A stretch of DNA of 63,957 bases from the NCBI GenBank assembly GCA_001310455.1, contig BAXG01000035.1, forward strand, positions 1 to 63,957. The letters run 5' to 3'. The notes below the pieces were generated by a model. That model saw only the letters and a list, made by a program, of their open reading frames with translations, was not told where the DNA came from and ran no database searches. This document shows, piece by piece, positions 19,401 through 29,673 of this stretch; position 1 is the first letter of the stretch, and every line of letters starts with the position of its first letter. The position numbers and the translations under genes were made by a program. Source of the DNA: Photobacterium sp. JCM 19050 (GTDB lineage: Bacteria; Pseudomonadota; Gammaproteobacteria; Enterobacterales; Vibrionaceae).

Positions 19401-20952
19401 ATGAAGCTAGCCAACCTGACCCTCAGAACACTGTCCCTGATTTACTCAGCCTTTCTGGTGGGTTTATTCCTTCTCTGCTACCTGGTGTTCTACAACTTTC
19501 TCGTCCATATCCCGGAAGTCGAGCTTGCTAAAAAATCCAAAAGCAGGAAGTCGAGCGGGTAGAAAGTGTATTCAACCTCTATTCATCCCAAATGACCGGC
19601 ACCGTGCTGGACTACGGTCACTGGGACAGCATGCAACAATTCGCCAGCAATCCCACCAAAATGTTCATTCAGGACAATCTTTCGGATTACACCTTCGAGT
19701 CATTGGAGCTGGATGTCTTTGTTATTTACAACGAAAAATCAGAAGTTGTGTGGTACCACGACAAAGATCTGGAAACCGGTGAACAACTGGATATCACCAC
19801 CCTGCTTGCCAATAATTTCGATTTTGACCAATACATTTCTAACCTGGACGACGGATCTTTCGGCACCGTTACACTTGCAAGCAACTCATTCATTTATGGC
19901 ACCACTGACATATGCAACAGCAATGGAGACAGCTGTGGGGGCGGCCATATTTTAGCGCTCCGAAAACTCCGGCCATCAATTGAGGCGAGATAGAGCAACT
20001 TACCGGCCTGAAAGTAAATATTTTTGATGATGACAGGGCTCAAGTTGACACAAACAAAGAGCGGTTAAACGTAACCCATCTGGTGCTGACGAACGTTAAC
20101 AACCAGCCCACGCTCGCCATTGATATCTTTCACTCAACCGTTATTCCGGAGTTTCTCTGCCTTGAAGAGATGATTGCGCTGGTAATAATCGGTATTGTCG
20201 TTTTCGCCCTGAATTTCGCGCTGGTAAGTGTGATCATTGTCCCTTTGCAAACCGCCACGATAGAGCTCAGAAATTACATGCTCTCCGGTGATTCAACCCC
20301 GTTTATGCAAAACTTCCGTTCATTTGAGTTACGCTATTTTGCGAAAACGGTAAGGGACTTGATTGAGAATCTTCACAATCAGAAAAAGCAGCTGCTCTAT
20401 CTTTCCGAGCATGACACCCTAACCGGGTTAGAAAACCGGAGGAAGCTGGAACAGGAGCTTGAAAACATTCTTTATGGAAACCCCGAAACCGGGTTAGGCA
20501 TTTTCCTGGTTGATGTTGACCACTTTAAAGCGTTCAACGACAACTATGGGCATACCAAAGGAGACAGAGTCCTGACGCTGGTGGCAGAAACTCTCGCGGT
20601 TGTATCCCGTATTCACGGTGGTTTTGCCGCCCGCTTTGGTGGTGAGGAATTTTGTATCGTCGTGCCTGTCGAACAAGGAATGGACTTCGAACCCGACCAG
20701 TTTGCCGAACTGATTTGCCAACGTGTAGAGCGTTGCCGTTTCCCACACGCCTATTCCCATACTGCTGATGTTATCACTGTGTCTGTTGGCGGACTCTATA
20801 TCCCGCACATCGGAAGTTATGCCAACAGTAAAAACCTCATTCACTTGTTTAACCTCGTGGATTTGGCTCTATATCGGGCTAAAGACAGCGGCCGGAATAC
20901 CTACAAAATCAGTCAGGGGGACGAGCCGGTCAGCGCTCAGGCAATTATCTGA
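19401..20952 (+). CDS. CHASE4-type diguanylate cyclase (two frameshifts)
   Basis: Membrane-anchored c-di-GMP synthase of about 517 residues. It starts with a TM helix (LIYSAFLVGLFLLCYLVFYNF), then a periplasmic CHASE4-like sensor (VLDYGHWDSMQQF, DVFVIYNEKSEVVWYHDKD). A second TM (MIALVIIGIVVFALNFALVSVIIV) and a GGDEF domain with DTLTGLENRRKLE, DVDHFKAFNDNYGH and catalytic RFGGEEF follow. No RxxD inhibitory site precedes GGEEF, so product inhibition is not expected. One A is missing in the run 19530-19535 (KKIQKQEVERV restored) and one base near 19989-19992 (EARxEQLTGLKV). No EAL domain. Confidence 0.88.
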
Positions 20953-21080
20953 CCGAACTCGTAAGCTCTGCTTGCTAAAACCTCAAAGAATTCGCGCTGT
21001 TTCACGCTTCAGAAGCCTTGGTAACCGCACCTTTAGGATTTTTGTTTAAATATCCCAAATTCTCCTCGATTGGCGTAACC

Positions 21081-21980
21081 ATGGTTGATTACCGCAAGCG
21101 ATTGACACCAGTAATCCGGTACCTGGAAAGCAATTTCAATGAACCGTCCAAACTCGTTGATGTTGCCACTCAGGCAAACCTCTCCCCTTACCATTTCCAC
21201 CGGATATTCAAAGCCGTTACCGGAGAAACCCTGGCTGACTATATTCGCCGGTTACGACTGGAAAATGCAGCGGATGATCTTTTCAAGAAAGAGTGTTCGG
21301 TGACCGAGGTTGCACTGAACTATGGCTTTTCCAGTTCGCAATCACTTGCGAAAGCATTCAGGCAACACTTTGGGCTCACACCCACTGATTTTAAAAACTG
21401 TCGTGATCTGAATGCGTTCAGCGAAATGTTGCGAAACAGCAAGATTGGACACACTCTCCGCAAGTCAGGAAACGCCGACTCCGATTCCCTGTCGTATTCT
21501 GACCACAACTCAACAACGGAGGGAAACAACATGGAAATGAAACAATTTGAACCTGGATACCTGGCGTATATTCGCGTTACCGGGCCATACGGTGAAAACT
21601 ATGAGCCAGCTATTCGCAAGCTTTTCCAATGGGCAGGCGCAAAGGGTTTTAACGGCCTGCCAAGCATTTTTGTCTACCATGACAACCCCGAACTGACCCC
21701 GGCAGAGAAATGCAGAACAGACATTGGCATGCTGCTTCCAGAGCCAACCGAAACCGCGGGGGATGTTGAAATCGTTCCGTTTGAAGGAGGCAGTTACGGC
21801 GTTCTCCGTGGTAAAGCCTCAAATCACGAGGAATACGCAAAGCACTGGGTTGTGCTTACCAGGGAAATTATCGAATCCGGGCTGGAAACCGATGAGCGCC
21901 CCTGTTTCGAGCTTTACCACAGCTACGATCCCAAAACCCATGTGTCAGATGTAAGCTTCTGTACAGCTGTCAAAGTATAG
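21081..21980 (+). CDS. AraC-family regulator with GyrI-like effector domain
   Basis: N-terminal double HTH of the AraC/XylS type (LVDVATQANLSPYHFHRIFKAVTGETLADYIRRLRLENA, VTEVALNYGFSSSQSLAKAFRQHFGLTP). It is joined by a polar linker to a GyrI-like/BacR effector-binding domain (ARVTGPYGENYEPAIRKLFQWA region; FEGGSYGVLRGKASNHEEY). The family often senses small hydrophobic molecules or drugs. Start at 21081 (MVDYRKRLTPV) has no strong ribosome-binding site. Target genes cannot be inferred. Confidence 0.9.
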   Translation: MVDYRKRLTPVIRYLESNFNEPSKLVDVATQANLSPYHFHRIFKAVTGETLADYIRRLRLENAADDLFKKECSVTEVALNYGFSSSQSLAKAFRQHFGLTPTDFKNCRDLNAFSEMLRNSKIGHTLRKSGNADSDSLSYSDHNSTTEGNNMEMKQFEPGYLAYIRVTGPYGENYEPAIRKLFQWAGAKGFNGLPSIFVYHDNPELTPAEKCRTDIGMLLPEPTETAGDVEIVPFEGGSYGVLRGKASNHEEYAKHWVVLTREIIESGLETDERPCFELYHSYDPKTHVSDVSFCTAVKV

Positions 21981-21988
21981 AAATAGCA

Positions 21989-22015
21989 GGATGCACCTTC
22001 TTTTTTGGTGCATCC
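21989..22015 (+). terminator. Hairpin after the AraC/GyrI gene
   Basis: GGATGCACC (21989-21997) pairs perfectly with GGTGCATCC (22007-22015); the loop carries the T run. Probable terminator, although the T tract is inside the loop and not after the stem. Confidence 0.55.
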
Positions 22016-22096
22016 ATCTCACTCCGCACCCGGTTTGACTTGCCCAGGCTCTTCGCCGATACTGCCGCCCGTATATTCCCGCAAGAGACTGCTATT

Positions 22097-22447
22097 ATGG
22101 CTCGCCAGATTGAATACATTTATAAAGGCGTAACGAAAACTATCCCGTTTTCTTTCGGAAAGTTCCGTACTATTTATGAAGCTGCTGCTGCCGAGGAAGG
22201 GATCGATATCTCGAACTTCCTGAAAATGGAGCAGCAACTGGAAATGGTGTCTGACGGTAAGGCCGTTAAGAACCACCGTGACAGCTATTTTAACAAGCTG
22301 GGATTTGGCAAGATTTACCTGGTTAAGCAGGAAGCCAAATCTATCAAGACAACCACTAGTTTAGCCGGGGCCGTTAAGGTCCCAGTTTTTACCCGCGCAG
22401 CCAATCTCCTCTGGATACCTCAACGTCATCTGACTGCATTATCTTGA
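22097..22447 (+). CDS. DUF2960-like small protein
   Basis: The first about 80 residues (MARQIEYIYKGVTKTIPFSF, AAAEEGIDISNFLKMEQQLE) look like the small Vibrionales/Shewanella DUF2960 family, recalled from memory and not searched. Function is unknown. The C-terminal tail after KQEAKSIK (TTTSLAGAVKVPVFTRAANLL) is out of character and may result from another single-base error, in which case the real stop lies earlier. The start at 22097 is chosen over 22040 because of the family-like N terminus. Confidence 0.6.
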   Translation: MARQIEYIYKGVTKTIPFSFGKFRTIYEAAAAEEGIDISNFLKMEQQLEMVSDGKAVKNHRDSYFNKLGFGKIYLVKQEAKSIKTTTSLAGAVKVPVFTRAANLLWIPQRHLTALS

Positions 22448-22503
22448 CCATCGAGTTGTACAAATATTCCTTAGCTCTAATTTACTGAATTAGCAGGAAA
22501 ACC

Positions 22504-22600
22504 ATTGTCAGTTTTTTTTACACTATGCTATTCCCTTAAATTCGAAATCTCTTTATCTCTCTGATTTAATTAAATATTAATCAATGGCATCTATTTTGCT
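22504..22600 (+). promoter_or_regulatory. PEP-CTERM gene promoter: enhancer motif plus sigma-54 element
   Basis: ATTGTCAGTTTTTTTTACAC at 22504-22523 is followed, 81 bases start-to-start, by TGGCAT-ctatt-TTGCT at 22585-22600, a -24/-12 element. The same pair with almost the same spacing precedes the second PEP-CTERM gene at 28799-28896. By analogy with RpoN/PrsR control of PEP-CTERM genes, the first block is a likely activator site. The rest of 22448-22707 is the 5' leader with no further gene. Confidence 0.8.
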
Positions 22601-22707
22601 TTTAGTAAGCACGGAAGGGTAAGTCCTGTGCATATGCACTTGAATTTACTACAGAAGAAACACCCAAAATTCGAAATTAGTTGTGGTCAGCATTTGGGAA
22701 CAGACGT

Positions 22708-23289
22708 ATGAAAATATTAAAAACTTTATTTGCCGGGATCTTTCTTCTCGGTGTCACTAGCGCTAATGCAACCTTGATCGACGTAAAAACCATTATTGTT
22801 CAGCACTCCGGTATCAGCACGATTCCAACAAACCAGCGCTGGCTTCAGATTTCTGAAGTTGTTGCAAGCGAAACAGGAACGGGTGCAGACCTTGCCCTTG
22901 CATCTGCTGGTGCTACGGCATCCGGTACTGGTAATTGGAATGCAGCATCTAACCCGAACAATGCGATTGACGGCATTACATACGCCGCGTTTCCGGGTAT
23001 CTACCACTCTAACTCTACCAGCCTTTCTGAAGCGCTGACGATTACCCTTGCGGTACCAAGCTCTCTGGATTTCATCTCAATCTTTGGTCGTCAGGGATGT
23101 TGTGAATATCGCGATATTTATAACGTTACTGTGCTGAATACTTCAGGTGACACCATCTTCCGTGCAACAAACCTTGATGCAGCGGGAGCAGCAGGAACCA
23201 GCATTGCAGTGCCTGAGCCAGCAAGCATCGCTATTCTCGGTCTTGGTCTGGTTGCCTTGGGTGCAACGCGTAGAACCATGAAAATCTAA
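22708..23289 (+). CDS. PEP-CTERM sorting-domain protein
   Basis: A 193-residue secreted protein. Signal peptide MKILKTLFAGIFLLGVTSANA; a middle rich in Ala, Ser, Thr and Asn with WNAASNPNNAIDG and LDFISIFGRQGCCEYRDIYNVTVLN (a discoidin/F5-8-like beta fold is possible). C-terminal sorting signal: VPEPASIAILGLGLVALG then RRTMK. Such proteins are processed by exosortase (EpsH) and tied to exopolysaccharide or biofilm surface display. No exosortase is in the window. The start at 22708 is the only one that gives an N-terminal signal peptide. Confidence 0.92.
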   Translation: MKILKTLFAGIFLLGVTSANATLIDVKTIIVQHSGISTIPTNQRWLQISEVVASETGTGADLALASAGATASGTGNWNAASNPNNAIDGITYAAFPGIYHSNSTSLSEALTITLAVPSSLDFISIFGRQGCCEYRDIYNVTVLNTSGDTIFRATNLDAAGAAGTSIAVPEPASIAILGLGLVALGATRRTMKI

Positions 23290-23324
23290 TTCTACGGTTT
23301 GTGTTATCAGTAGAAACAAGATAC

Positions 23325-23362
23325 AAAAAAGCAGCCCGCTCAGATGAGCGGGCTGCTTTTTT
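23325..23362. terminator. Bidirectional terminator
   Basis: GCAGCCCGCTC (23331-23341) pairs with GAGCGGGCTGC (23346-23356). It is flanked by A6 on one side and T6 on the other, so it can serve both the PEP-CTERM gene and the convergent MCP gene. Confidence 0.93.
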
Positions 23363-23403
23363 CAGAACTAAATCGCTTCAGAACTAAATCAGACAGAAAT
23401 TCA

Positions 23404-25314
23404 TCAGATTCGGAATATACCGATAATGTTGTTCAGTGTATTCGCTTGCTTACTCTGTGTTTCGGACTGCTCAGCAATGCTTGCTAACTGAGAAGTGTTT
23501 TCCTCAGAGTTCTTGGTCACCCGTACCACATTCTGAGTAATTTCTTCAGCAACAGCAGACTGTTCAGTTGCAGCGGCAGATACCTGCTCGTTGTAAGACA
23601 CAATGGTATTAATCGCCTGGGCAATGTTGTAGTAGGCTTTCCCGGATTGCTCAGATAGCGTCTGAACCTCCTGACTCCGCTCATTGGATTCCGAAATCAC
23701 TTCAACCACATTGGCTGCGCCACCCTGAATGGTTTCAACAATTTCTGTGATCTCTTCTACTGACTCCTGGGTTTTACCAGCAAGAGCACGTACTTCGTCA
23801 GCAACCACCGCAAATCCTCGGCCCAGCTCACCAGCACGGGCAGCCTCGATGGCAGCATTCAACGCCAACAGGTTAGTCTGTTCGGCAATACCGCGAATCA
23901 CGTTCAGAATGTTACCGATGTTTTCAGAATCACCCTTGAGCTTATCAACCGCAGAGGAGGCTTCAATCATGGCATGAGAGAGCTTCTCTATTGCCGCAAC
24001 AGATTGTTCCAGCACCCGCTCCCCTTCTTGCGCTGCATTTGCTGCCAACTGACTTTGTTCGGTAGCATCGTTTGCATTCTCAGAGATAGACATCGCACCT
24101 GTGGTCATTTCAGACAGAGATTGCGCAATGGCGGATGTGTCATCCAACTGTTCTCTTACCGAGCTATTTGACTGATGAATTGACGTTTCCATCGTCTCGC
24201 AAGAAGCAGAAATAGAGGAACTTGCATGACGAAGTTTTCCAACAATATCACTGAGCGATTCCGCTGATTTATTCAGAGCGTTATTCAATACCGCGAATTC
24301 ATCCCGCCCTTTAGTATCAATCCGTTTAGACAGGTCGCCCTCTGCAATGCTGCTGGCAAAAGCAATTGACTTGTTGAGCGGTGCCATAATGGTACGCACA
24401 ATCCAAATGCTAACGAAGATACTGAATAAAATGGAGCCGATAATGACCATATAGGTCACTTTCTTGGCGTTATCACTGACAACCTGACCGTCTTCTACGT
24501 TTATTTCATTCAACATCTCGATATTTGCTGTGGTATTTAACGTTGCAGAAATCAGCAGGCTTTCAAGGTTTTTAACCGTTATTCGCTTCTTATTATTTTG
24601 ATCTACCAACGATTTATATTCGTTATAAGATGCCTCAACAGTTTTAACTAATGCGTTGACTTCCTTACCTCGAGCAATCATTTGCACACCTTTTAATTTA
24701 AGGTGTAGCTTTCGCATTAGCTTGTTTATTTGTGCTCGGCTCGACCCGCCCTGGCCACTGTTCGACTTCAGTACCGCGACGACAAGATTGACAGATGATT
24801 CATACAAAGCCGAAGAAGAAACATACAATGAACGGAAAATCATGCTATCGCTATTTTTATCGTTCACATTGTTCGCAAAGGTTACCAGCTTTGCCGTGTT
24901 CTTCATCAACGCTTCGCCTTGTTTACTCTCCTCAACCAAATTGGCCTTGAGTGCAGAGTTTTCTGACCTAAAGAGCGAAAACTGTTCGTTGAAATTTTCC
25001 AAATTGTCGGCGATGGTCTGAAGAAGAATTAACTTCTCCTCGTTATCAATATTGTCCTTTGCACTCTGGAGCGCCTGCTCAGCTTGCAAAAGATAATCCT
25101 GAACTTTGGTTACAGACTCTTCGCTGCCATCCAACATGTATTGAACCTGATGGATACGAGCGCTACTGATGTCTTTGTCAACCTTATTCAATAAAGATGT
25201 TGTTTCAATACGACTGTTTTGCCACACCATGAGTTGATCGCCAAACACCCCAACCAAAACAATAACGGCGGACATCAGTGCCAACGTGATATATAACTTC
25301 AGCTTTATGGTCAT
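23404..25314 (-). CDS. Methyl-accepting chemotaxis protein
   Basis: A 636-residue transducer. TM1 at about residues 5-27 ([19 protein letters not shown]), a helical periplasmic sensor rich in coiled coil (resembling HBM/4HB-type ligand domains), TM2 at about 285-307 ([21 protein letters not shown]), a HAMP domain and an MA signalling domain. The signalling hairpin tip reads [38 protein letters not shown]. No C-terminal CheR-binding pentapeptide. Ligand unknown. Confidence 0.95.
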   Translation of the reverse strand: MTIKLKLYITLALMSAVIVLVGVFGDQLMVWQNSRIETTSLLNKVDKDISSARIHQVQYMLDGSEESVTKVQDYLLQAEQALQSAKDNIDNEEKLILLQTIADNLENFNEQFSLFRSENSALKANLVEESKQGEALMKNTAKLVTFANNVNDKNSDSMIFRSLYVSSSALYESSVNLVVAVLKSNSGQGGSSRAQINKLMRKLHLKLKGVQMIARGKEVNALVKTVEASYNEYKSLVDQNNKKRITVKNLESLLISATLNTTANIEMLNEINVEDGQVVSDNAKKVTYMVIIGSILFSIFVSIWIVRTIMAPLNKSIAFASSIAEGDLSKRIDTKGRDEFAVLNNALNKSAESLSDIVGKLRHASSSISASCETMETSIHQSNSSVREQLDDTSAIAQSLSEMTTGAMSISENANDATEQSQLAANAAQEGERVLEQSVAAIEKLSHAMIEASSAVDKLKGDSENIGNILNVIRGIAEQTNLLALNAAIEAARAGELGRGFAVVADEVRALAGKTQESVEEITEIVETIQGGAANVVEVISESNERSQEVQTLSEQSGKAYYNIAQAINTIVSYNEQVSAAATEQSAVAEEITQNVVRVTKNSEENTSQLASIAEQSETQSKQANTLNNIIGIFRI

Positions 25315-25463
25315 GTAAAATCCTTCTAGTGGCCAACCCCAACCCCGAATAGCGATTATGAAACTTGATTATTATATTTTTATTTTTTAACTAATGTTCA
25401 GGTTATTAATAGTACGTATCAATGGCGAGAAAAAAAGCCAAAACCTTTCATATTTGCACAAAG

Positions 25464-25512
25464 CATCAAAAAAATGAATCCGCTTTCATTCAATATGAGT
25501 GCGGATTCATTT
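25464..25512 (-). terminator. Terminator of the FUSC gene
   Basis: AAATGAATCCGC (25472-25483) pairs with GCGGATTCATTT (25501-25512); on the minus strand the stem runs into a T7 tract. Confidence 0.8.
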
Positions 25513-25533
25513 AAATTATCTTCGAATTTTCTA

Positions 25534-27643
25534 TTACTTCAACATCTCATCACTGATAGAAGAAATAGCATTCAAACAGCCTTTCAGACCAGTATGCTGA
25601 ATAGCGCCTTCCACTTGGTTTATTTTATTGTATAGGCGGCCTTTCCTGTCATGGATGAAGTCATAAAAACTCTCTGAGTAACGACAGGCATCCAGTCTTT
25701 CACATAACTGATGAAGTGAATCCAATGCCATATACAGTTCATTCAAACAGTCTTTGATTTCCGGGGATTGCACTCTTATATTCAACGATGTGAGTTGCCG
25801 TAATATCAGGTTGGATGCGCGGCAGCACAATACAATGGTTTCGGAAACATTCCCCTTCTGGCCTGGTTCACCTAGGTATCCCAGCCAGTTATCAAAGAGG
25901 TTAGTATCTTCACGAACACAGCGCTGGAATTTTGCCAACAGACTTCCGTAAGGGCTTACCTTTGTATCACTCTCGGATTGGTACTCCGCATATGCCTTTA
26001 AGTAGCGCCTGTAACTGTCAATGGTGGTATAAAGTTGGCCGGGAAACGCATCCTTTTGCCACACAGGAGATATCAACAAAAGCAGCAACACCGGGATAAC
26101 AACACCTAACAGGGTATTTTCAAGTCGGGGCAATAAAATAATCGCCCCTTCCCCATTAAGGCAAAACCCATAAACACGTAGACGGTCACACAAAATACAG
26201 CAACACCGTAATTCCTGGCTGACGTGTGGAAAAAAATGATTGCCGCAAGACAAAAACATACCGGTAACAGCCAATGGGGCATATTCAGGTGCAACATCAA
26301 AGCCACGGTCATCAGCCCACCAATTGTTCCTGCGAGCCTGTGCAGGAGCCGCGGCCAGGTCATTGCCATTGTCGGCCTCAGTACCAACAAGCTGGTCATC
26401 AGCGTCCAAAAGCCAAACTCAAGGTGAAAAAGACGCACCAGAATAAACCCGACAGTCAGGCTGAGCGCGCCGCGTGTGGCGTGCCGGAAAAAACTTGATT
26501 GCCAGCTGAACTGACTGAATATCTTGTGCAGGCCAAATCGGAGTGAGAGTCCCAATGAAAGATGGTGGCCAACTTTGCGCCGTATTTCATCACATTGGGG
26601 CCGGTAATCATCGAGAGAGCGTATTGCAAGATAGATAAGTTCAAGCTTGTCGATGTACCCACTCGCCAATGCGATTTCATGATCATACTGGCCATCCACC
26701 TGTACTTGGCGTAATGACAGAAAATCTATCTCGGGTAACAGCGCCTTGGGCCTGTCCAACTTCAACCGGGCAAGACTGTCGGCAATAGTGCGTGTCACGC
26801 CGTCTATGTCAGCAAGCCAACGTGCGTAATGCTTTTGGAAACCGCCCCCCGGGGTAAAGTGCATCAAACGGGTTTGTTCTGAAATACTCTCCGCAACCTG
26901 GACATATGCCTGCAAGCGTAACAGTTGCTCACTACTTTCACCGGCTGCCAACTCCTGATGCACCCGGCCTTTTAACTGTTGAAGATTTGCAGCAAAAACT
27001 GAACGTAACCGCGCTGCGTCAACAAAGTCTGTACTCTTATCCGCATGGTGGATAAGTGGCCATGCATGAGAGAGCAACTTTTTGCTCAACGCCTGATTCA
27101 CGTCAAAGAATAGATCCAGGTCTTCTCTATGGGGAAACCATTTGAAAGCCAGCCACTGCCACATTCCGTACCACAGGCATCCGGCAGCAAGGGCGAAAGG
27201 AATGTACCAATCCGGTCTGGTACCATCATGGAGTATCAGTGCATAAATCCCGGCCAAAATGGTCGCAAAACCGATAGCACCAAGCCGTGGGGAAAACGCA
27301 GCAAACATAAACAGCGTAAAGCTGGCAAAACCCAGATACAGACCAAACGCCGTGGTGTCGTGATACAAACTCGTCACAGCGAAGCAGTTCAGGAAAAAAG
27401 CGTCAAGGCAATAAAAAAGTCGATAGCCCGGTGTTTGCTGGCACTTGCCGTATCCGCATTACCACATGCAATTGACCCCAGGGACAATGCAATTCCCAAA
27501 GTAACCTGACCGAAAATGAAAAACGGCACTGAGCAAGTAATGAAACTCAGTGCCGCTGTATTTGCCCGCTGATTAAAAAAATTCATTGAAACAAGGCGCT
27601 TGTACAACGACCCCAGATGCAGGCTTTCTAAAACGCGATTCAT
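25534..27643 (-). CDS. FUSC/YccS-type inner membrane transporter (two frameshifts)
   Basis: About 700-residue fusaric-acid-resistance (FUSC) family protein with two membrane halves separated by cytoplasmic helical domains. N-terminal half: LSFITCSVPFFIFGQVTLGIALSLG and FGLYLGFASFTLFMFAAFSPRLGAIGF. C-terminal half: ATRGALSLTVGFILVRLF, FWTLMTSLLVLRP and ENTLLGVVIPVLLLLL, the usual FUSC repeats. One T is missing in the run 27394-27399 (TLFFLNCFAVTSLYHD restored) and one G in the CCCC run 26151-26154 (MGEGAIILLPRLEN restored). The start is one of the ATGs near 27643. YccS-like proteins are of unknown substrate; aromatic acid or drug efflux is suggested by the family. Confidence 0.85.
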
Positions 27644-27706
27644 AACGTGAAGCAATTATTGACCAGGAATGTATAGTAACATCCTGATGTAATATTTGTC
27701 GTACAA

Positions 27707-28359
27707 TTATAGTGATTGCCGGAATAATGACAGTCCCAGCCACAGAAACCAGACAACCATCCCCAGCCCGAATACCGCTCCCAGATCTTTGAGGGGAGGA
27801 AACAAGGTCAGCACTGCCGACAAACCAACAATCAGCCCCAGGTAATGTATGCACCGGCTTTCCCGGGTCGTTTTCAACCCAAGCAGACTGATAAGCACAA
27901 CCCAGATACCGCCTACAATCTCATTGCCCCCACCCAGGCCATCGGTCACAAAGCTGAGGGAATACCATACTTGTTCGGCTTTTTCGGGGTTAACTTGCGC
28001 CAGGCTAACCAACATCTCAGCACCAATATTCGCCACCATACCGGCCGCGATAACAAGGCTTGCCCAAATCAACCCAAATCCGGCGACAGCAGCGACATTG
28101 CCCGGCTTACATTGTAATACCGCTCAGACAGTGCTAGTGAAAGCACCACCAATGCACAACCGAAAACAACGTAAATAATGATGTTCCATGCGTACATCAA
28201 CGTCATATTTTCAGCAAGAAAACCGATGTGTTCAGCGGCGGCTTTATCCATCTTCCCAAACCCGGCTTCTTCCAATACGGTAAAATACAGGGCGAGACCG
28301 ATAATAAAAGCTAACCCCTCGTAGATAGCTGCTATGCCCCCGACTTTTTGTAACTTCAT
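27707..28359 (-). CDS. DUF4386-like membrane protein (frameshifted)
   Basis: About 217 residues with six predicted TM segments: GGIAAIYEGLAFIIGLALYF, LMYAWNIIIYVVFGCALVVLSLAL, GLIWASLVIAAGMVANIG, EIVGGIWVVLISLLGL, HYLGLIVGLSAVLTLF and GLGMVVWFLWLGLSLF. The pattern resembles DUF4386 family proteins; function unknown. One base is missing near 28086-28092, so the two halves appear as separate frames. Stands alone. Confidence 0.75.
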
Positions 28360-28516
28360 GTTTTCTCAACTCCATTTGAAAGTGTCGCACCAGAATACGG
28401 CTCCGGAACCGTCTTTTCTGTCGTTGTTTTGTAGGGAATTGTCATATTGCTTTTGGGCTTAACCGGCAGGATGGTTACACTGTCCTTTTCCAGTGACACC
28501 GGACACATCAGATAAC

Positions 28517-28732
28517 ATGCTGCAAAAAGAAAACCTGCTAAAACTGGCTACAGTGAAAATGCCATTTGGAAAGTATGCGGGCCGCGTACTTATTGATTTG
28601 CCGGAAGAGTACCTACTGTGGTTTGAGAAAAAAGGTTTCCCGCAGGGAGAATTGGGAAAGCTGATGGAACTGTGCCTGGCGTTAAAAATCGAAGGGCTCG
28701 ACGCTCTGGTGAAGCCTCTGAAATCACTCTGA
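28517..28732 (+). CDS. DUF3820 family protein
   Basis: A 71-residue protein with MPFGKYAGRVLIDLPEEYLLWFEKKGFPQGELGKLM, the DUF3820 signature (also named putative quorum-sensing-regulated virulence factor in Pseudomonas). Biochemical role unknown. Start at 28517 (MLQKENLLKL) is preferred over 28493, which would prepend a non-family N terminus. Confidence 0.88.
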   Translation: MLQKENLLKLATVKMPFGKYAGRVLIDLPEEYLLWFEKKGFPQGELGKLMELCLALKIEGLDALVKPLKSL

Positions 28733-28798
28733 ATGACGTACATTGAGGGGGTTTGGGTATAAACACTATTGAGATGATGCTCCCAATTACAAGTATTT

Positions 28799-28896
28799 AT
28801 TGTCAGTTTTCTTTACACCTGTCGTCTCACTATCTGAACGGATAAACGTATCTAACTGAATAATAACAAAATACAGCATTGGCATGAGGTGTGCTA
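28799..28896 (+). promoter_or_regulatory. Second PEP-CTERM promoter: enhancer motif plus sigma-54 element
   Basis: ATTGTCAGTTTTCTTTACAC at 28799-28818 differs in one base from the motif at 22504. TGGCAT-gaggt-GTGCT at 28881-28896 is a -24/-12 element; the start-to-start distance is 82 bases against 81 in the first copy. The 28733-28936 gap contains nothing else recognisable. Confidence 0.78.
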
Positions 28897-28936
28897 AAGG
28901 AAACGTACGTTCACGGAAGAAGTAAGATGTACGTTA

Positions 28937-29574
28937 ATGAAAAGGATGCCGTTTTTCCTCTATTTACTTTCGCTGTCCGGGCTATGCAGCTCTTGGGCCA
29001 ATGCAGGTTTTCTGACGTTTGAATACCCGTCAGGCCACTTCCTCAACAACAGTTCTGTCACTGAGCAGGGCTACTCAATAACTCACGGAAGTACCTCTTC
29101 GCTGTTGGGCGCTTTTTCCATGATTCACAGCTCAACCGACCACTCAGGAAACGGCTCAAATATCGCTTACGCTTACAACAACACCTCATTGTCAATTCAG
29201 CGGACTGACGGCAGCACATTCAGCTTGAGTGGCTTTGATGGCGGAGAAACGCTGTTGTCTCCGACTACTGCTGGGCAGATCGAATCCAATTAACCGGTTA
29301 CGACGCGTTGGGGGCGGTAGTTATCCAGTCGCTTTTTACGTTGGATCACCTCGTCTCCCCCATTTCAGGCTTACAGACTTTTACCACATCTGGTTTTACC
29401 AATCTCACACGAATCGAGTTTACTGGAATCTGCCTGTCCGGTAGCTGTAACAACCGCGAATTCTCCATCGATAATCTCGCCGTGATCCCAGCACCGGTTT
29501 CTGAACCCATGACGTTGGCACTGTTGTTTTCAGGAATGGCTTTTTGGCAAATACAAAAACGCCGGCAAAATTAG
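28937..29574 (+). CDS. PEP-CTERM-like secreted protein (frameshifted)
   Basis: About 212 residues. Signal peptide MKRMPFFLYLLSLSGLCSSWANA, then a beta-rich domain (GFLTFEYPSGHFLNNSSVTEQGYSI, FSLSGFDGGE, TLDHLVSPISGLQTFTTSGFTNLTRIEFTG, FSIDNLAV). The C-terminal sorting-like region has VSEPMTLALLFSGMAFWQIQKRR. It is a variant signal with SEP in place of PEP. One base is missing near 29275-29278; downstream frame resumes DRIQLTGYDALGAVV. The shared promoter with the gene at 22708 supports membership of the same regulon. Confidence 0.82.
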
Positions 29575-29585
29575 CCGGCGTCTCT
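29559..29585 (+). terminator. Terminator overlapping the PEP-CTERM gene end
   Basis: ACGCCGGC (29559-29566) pairs with GCCGGCGT (29574-29581), followed by CTCT rather than a clean T run. Confidence 0.6.
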
Positions 29586-29606
29586 ATACTCAAACCACCT
29601 CAAGGT
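29583..29606. repeat. 24-base dispersed repeat, copy 1
   Basis: TCTATACTCAAACCACCTCAAGGT matches the last 24 bases of the window (63934-63957) at 22 of 24 positions. See the second copy and the finding. Sequence given here is described by its 16-base core CAAACCACCTCAAGGT at 29591-29606. Confidence 0.8.
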
Positions 29607-29673
29607 GCATCATTCAGCGTGATTCCAGTGCGTTCAATTCAAGGAAAATACCTGAAGGAATGGCGGTTCCCTT

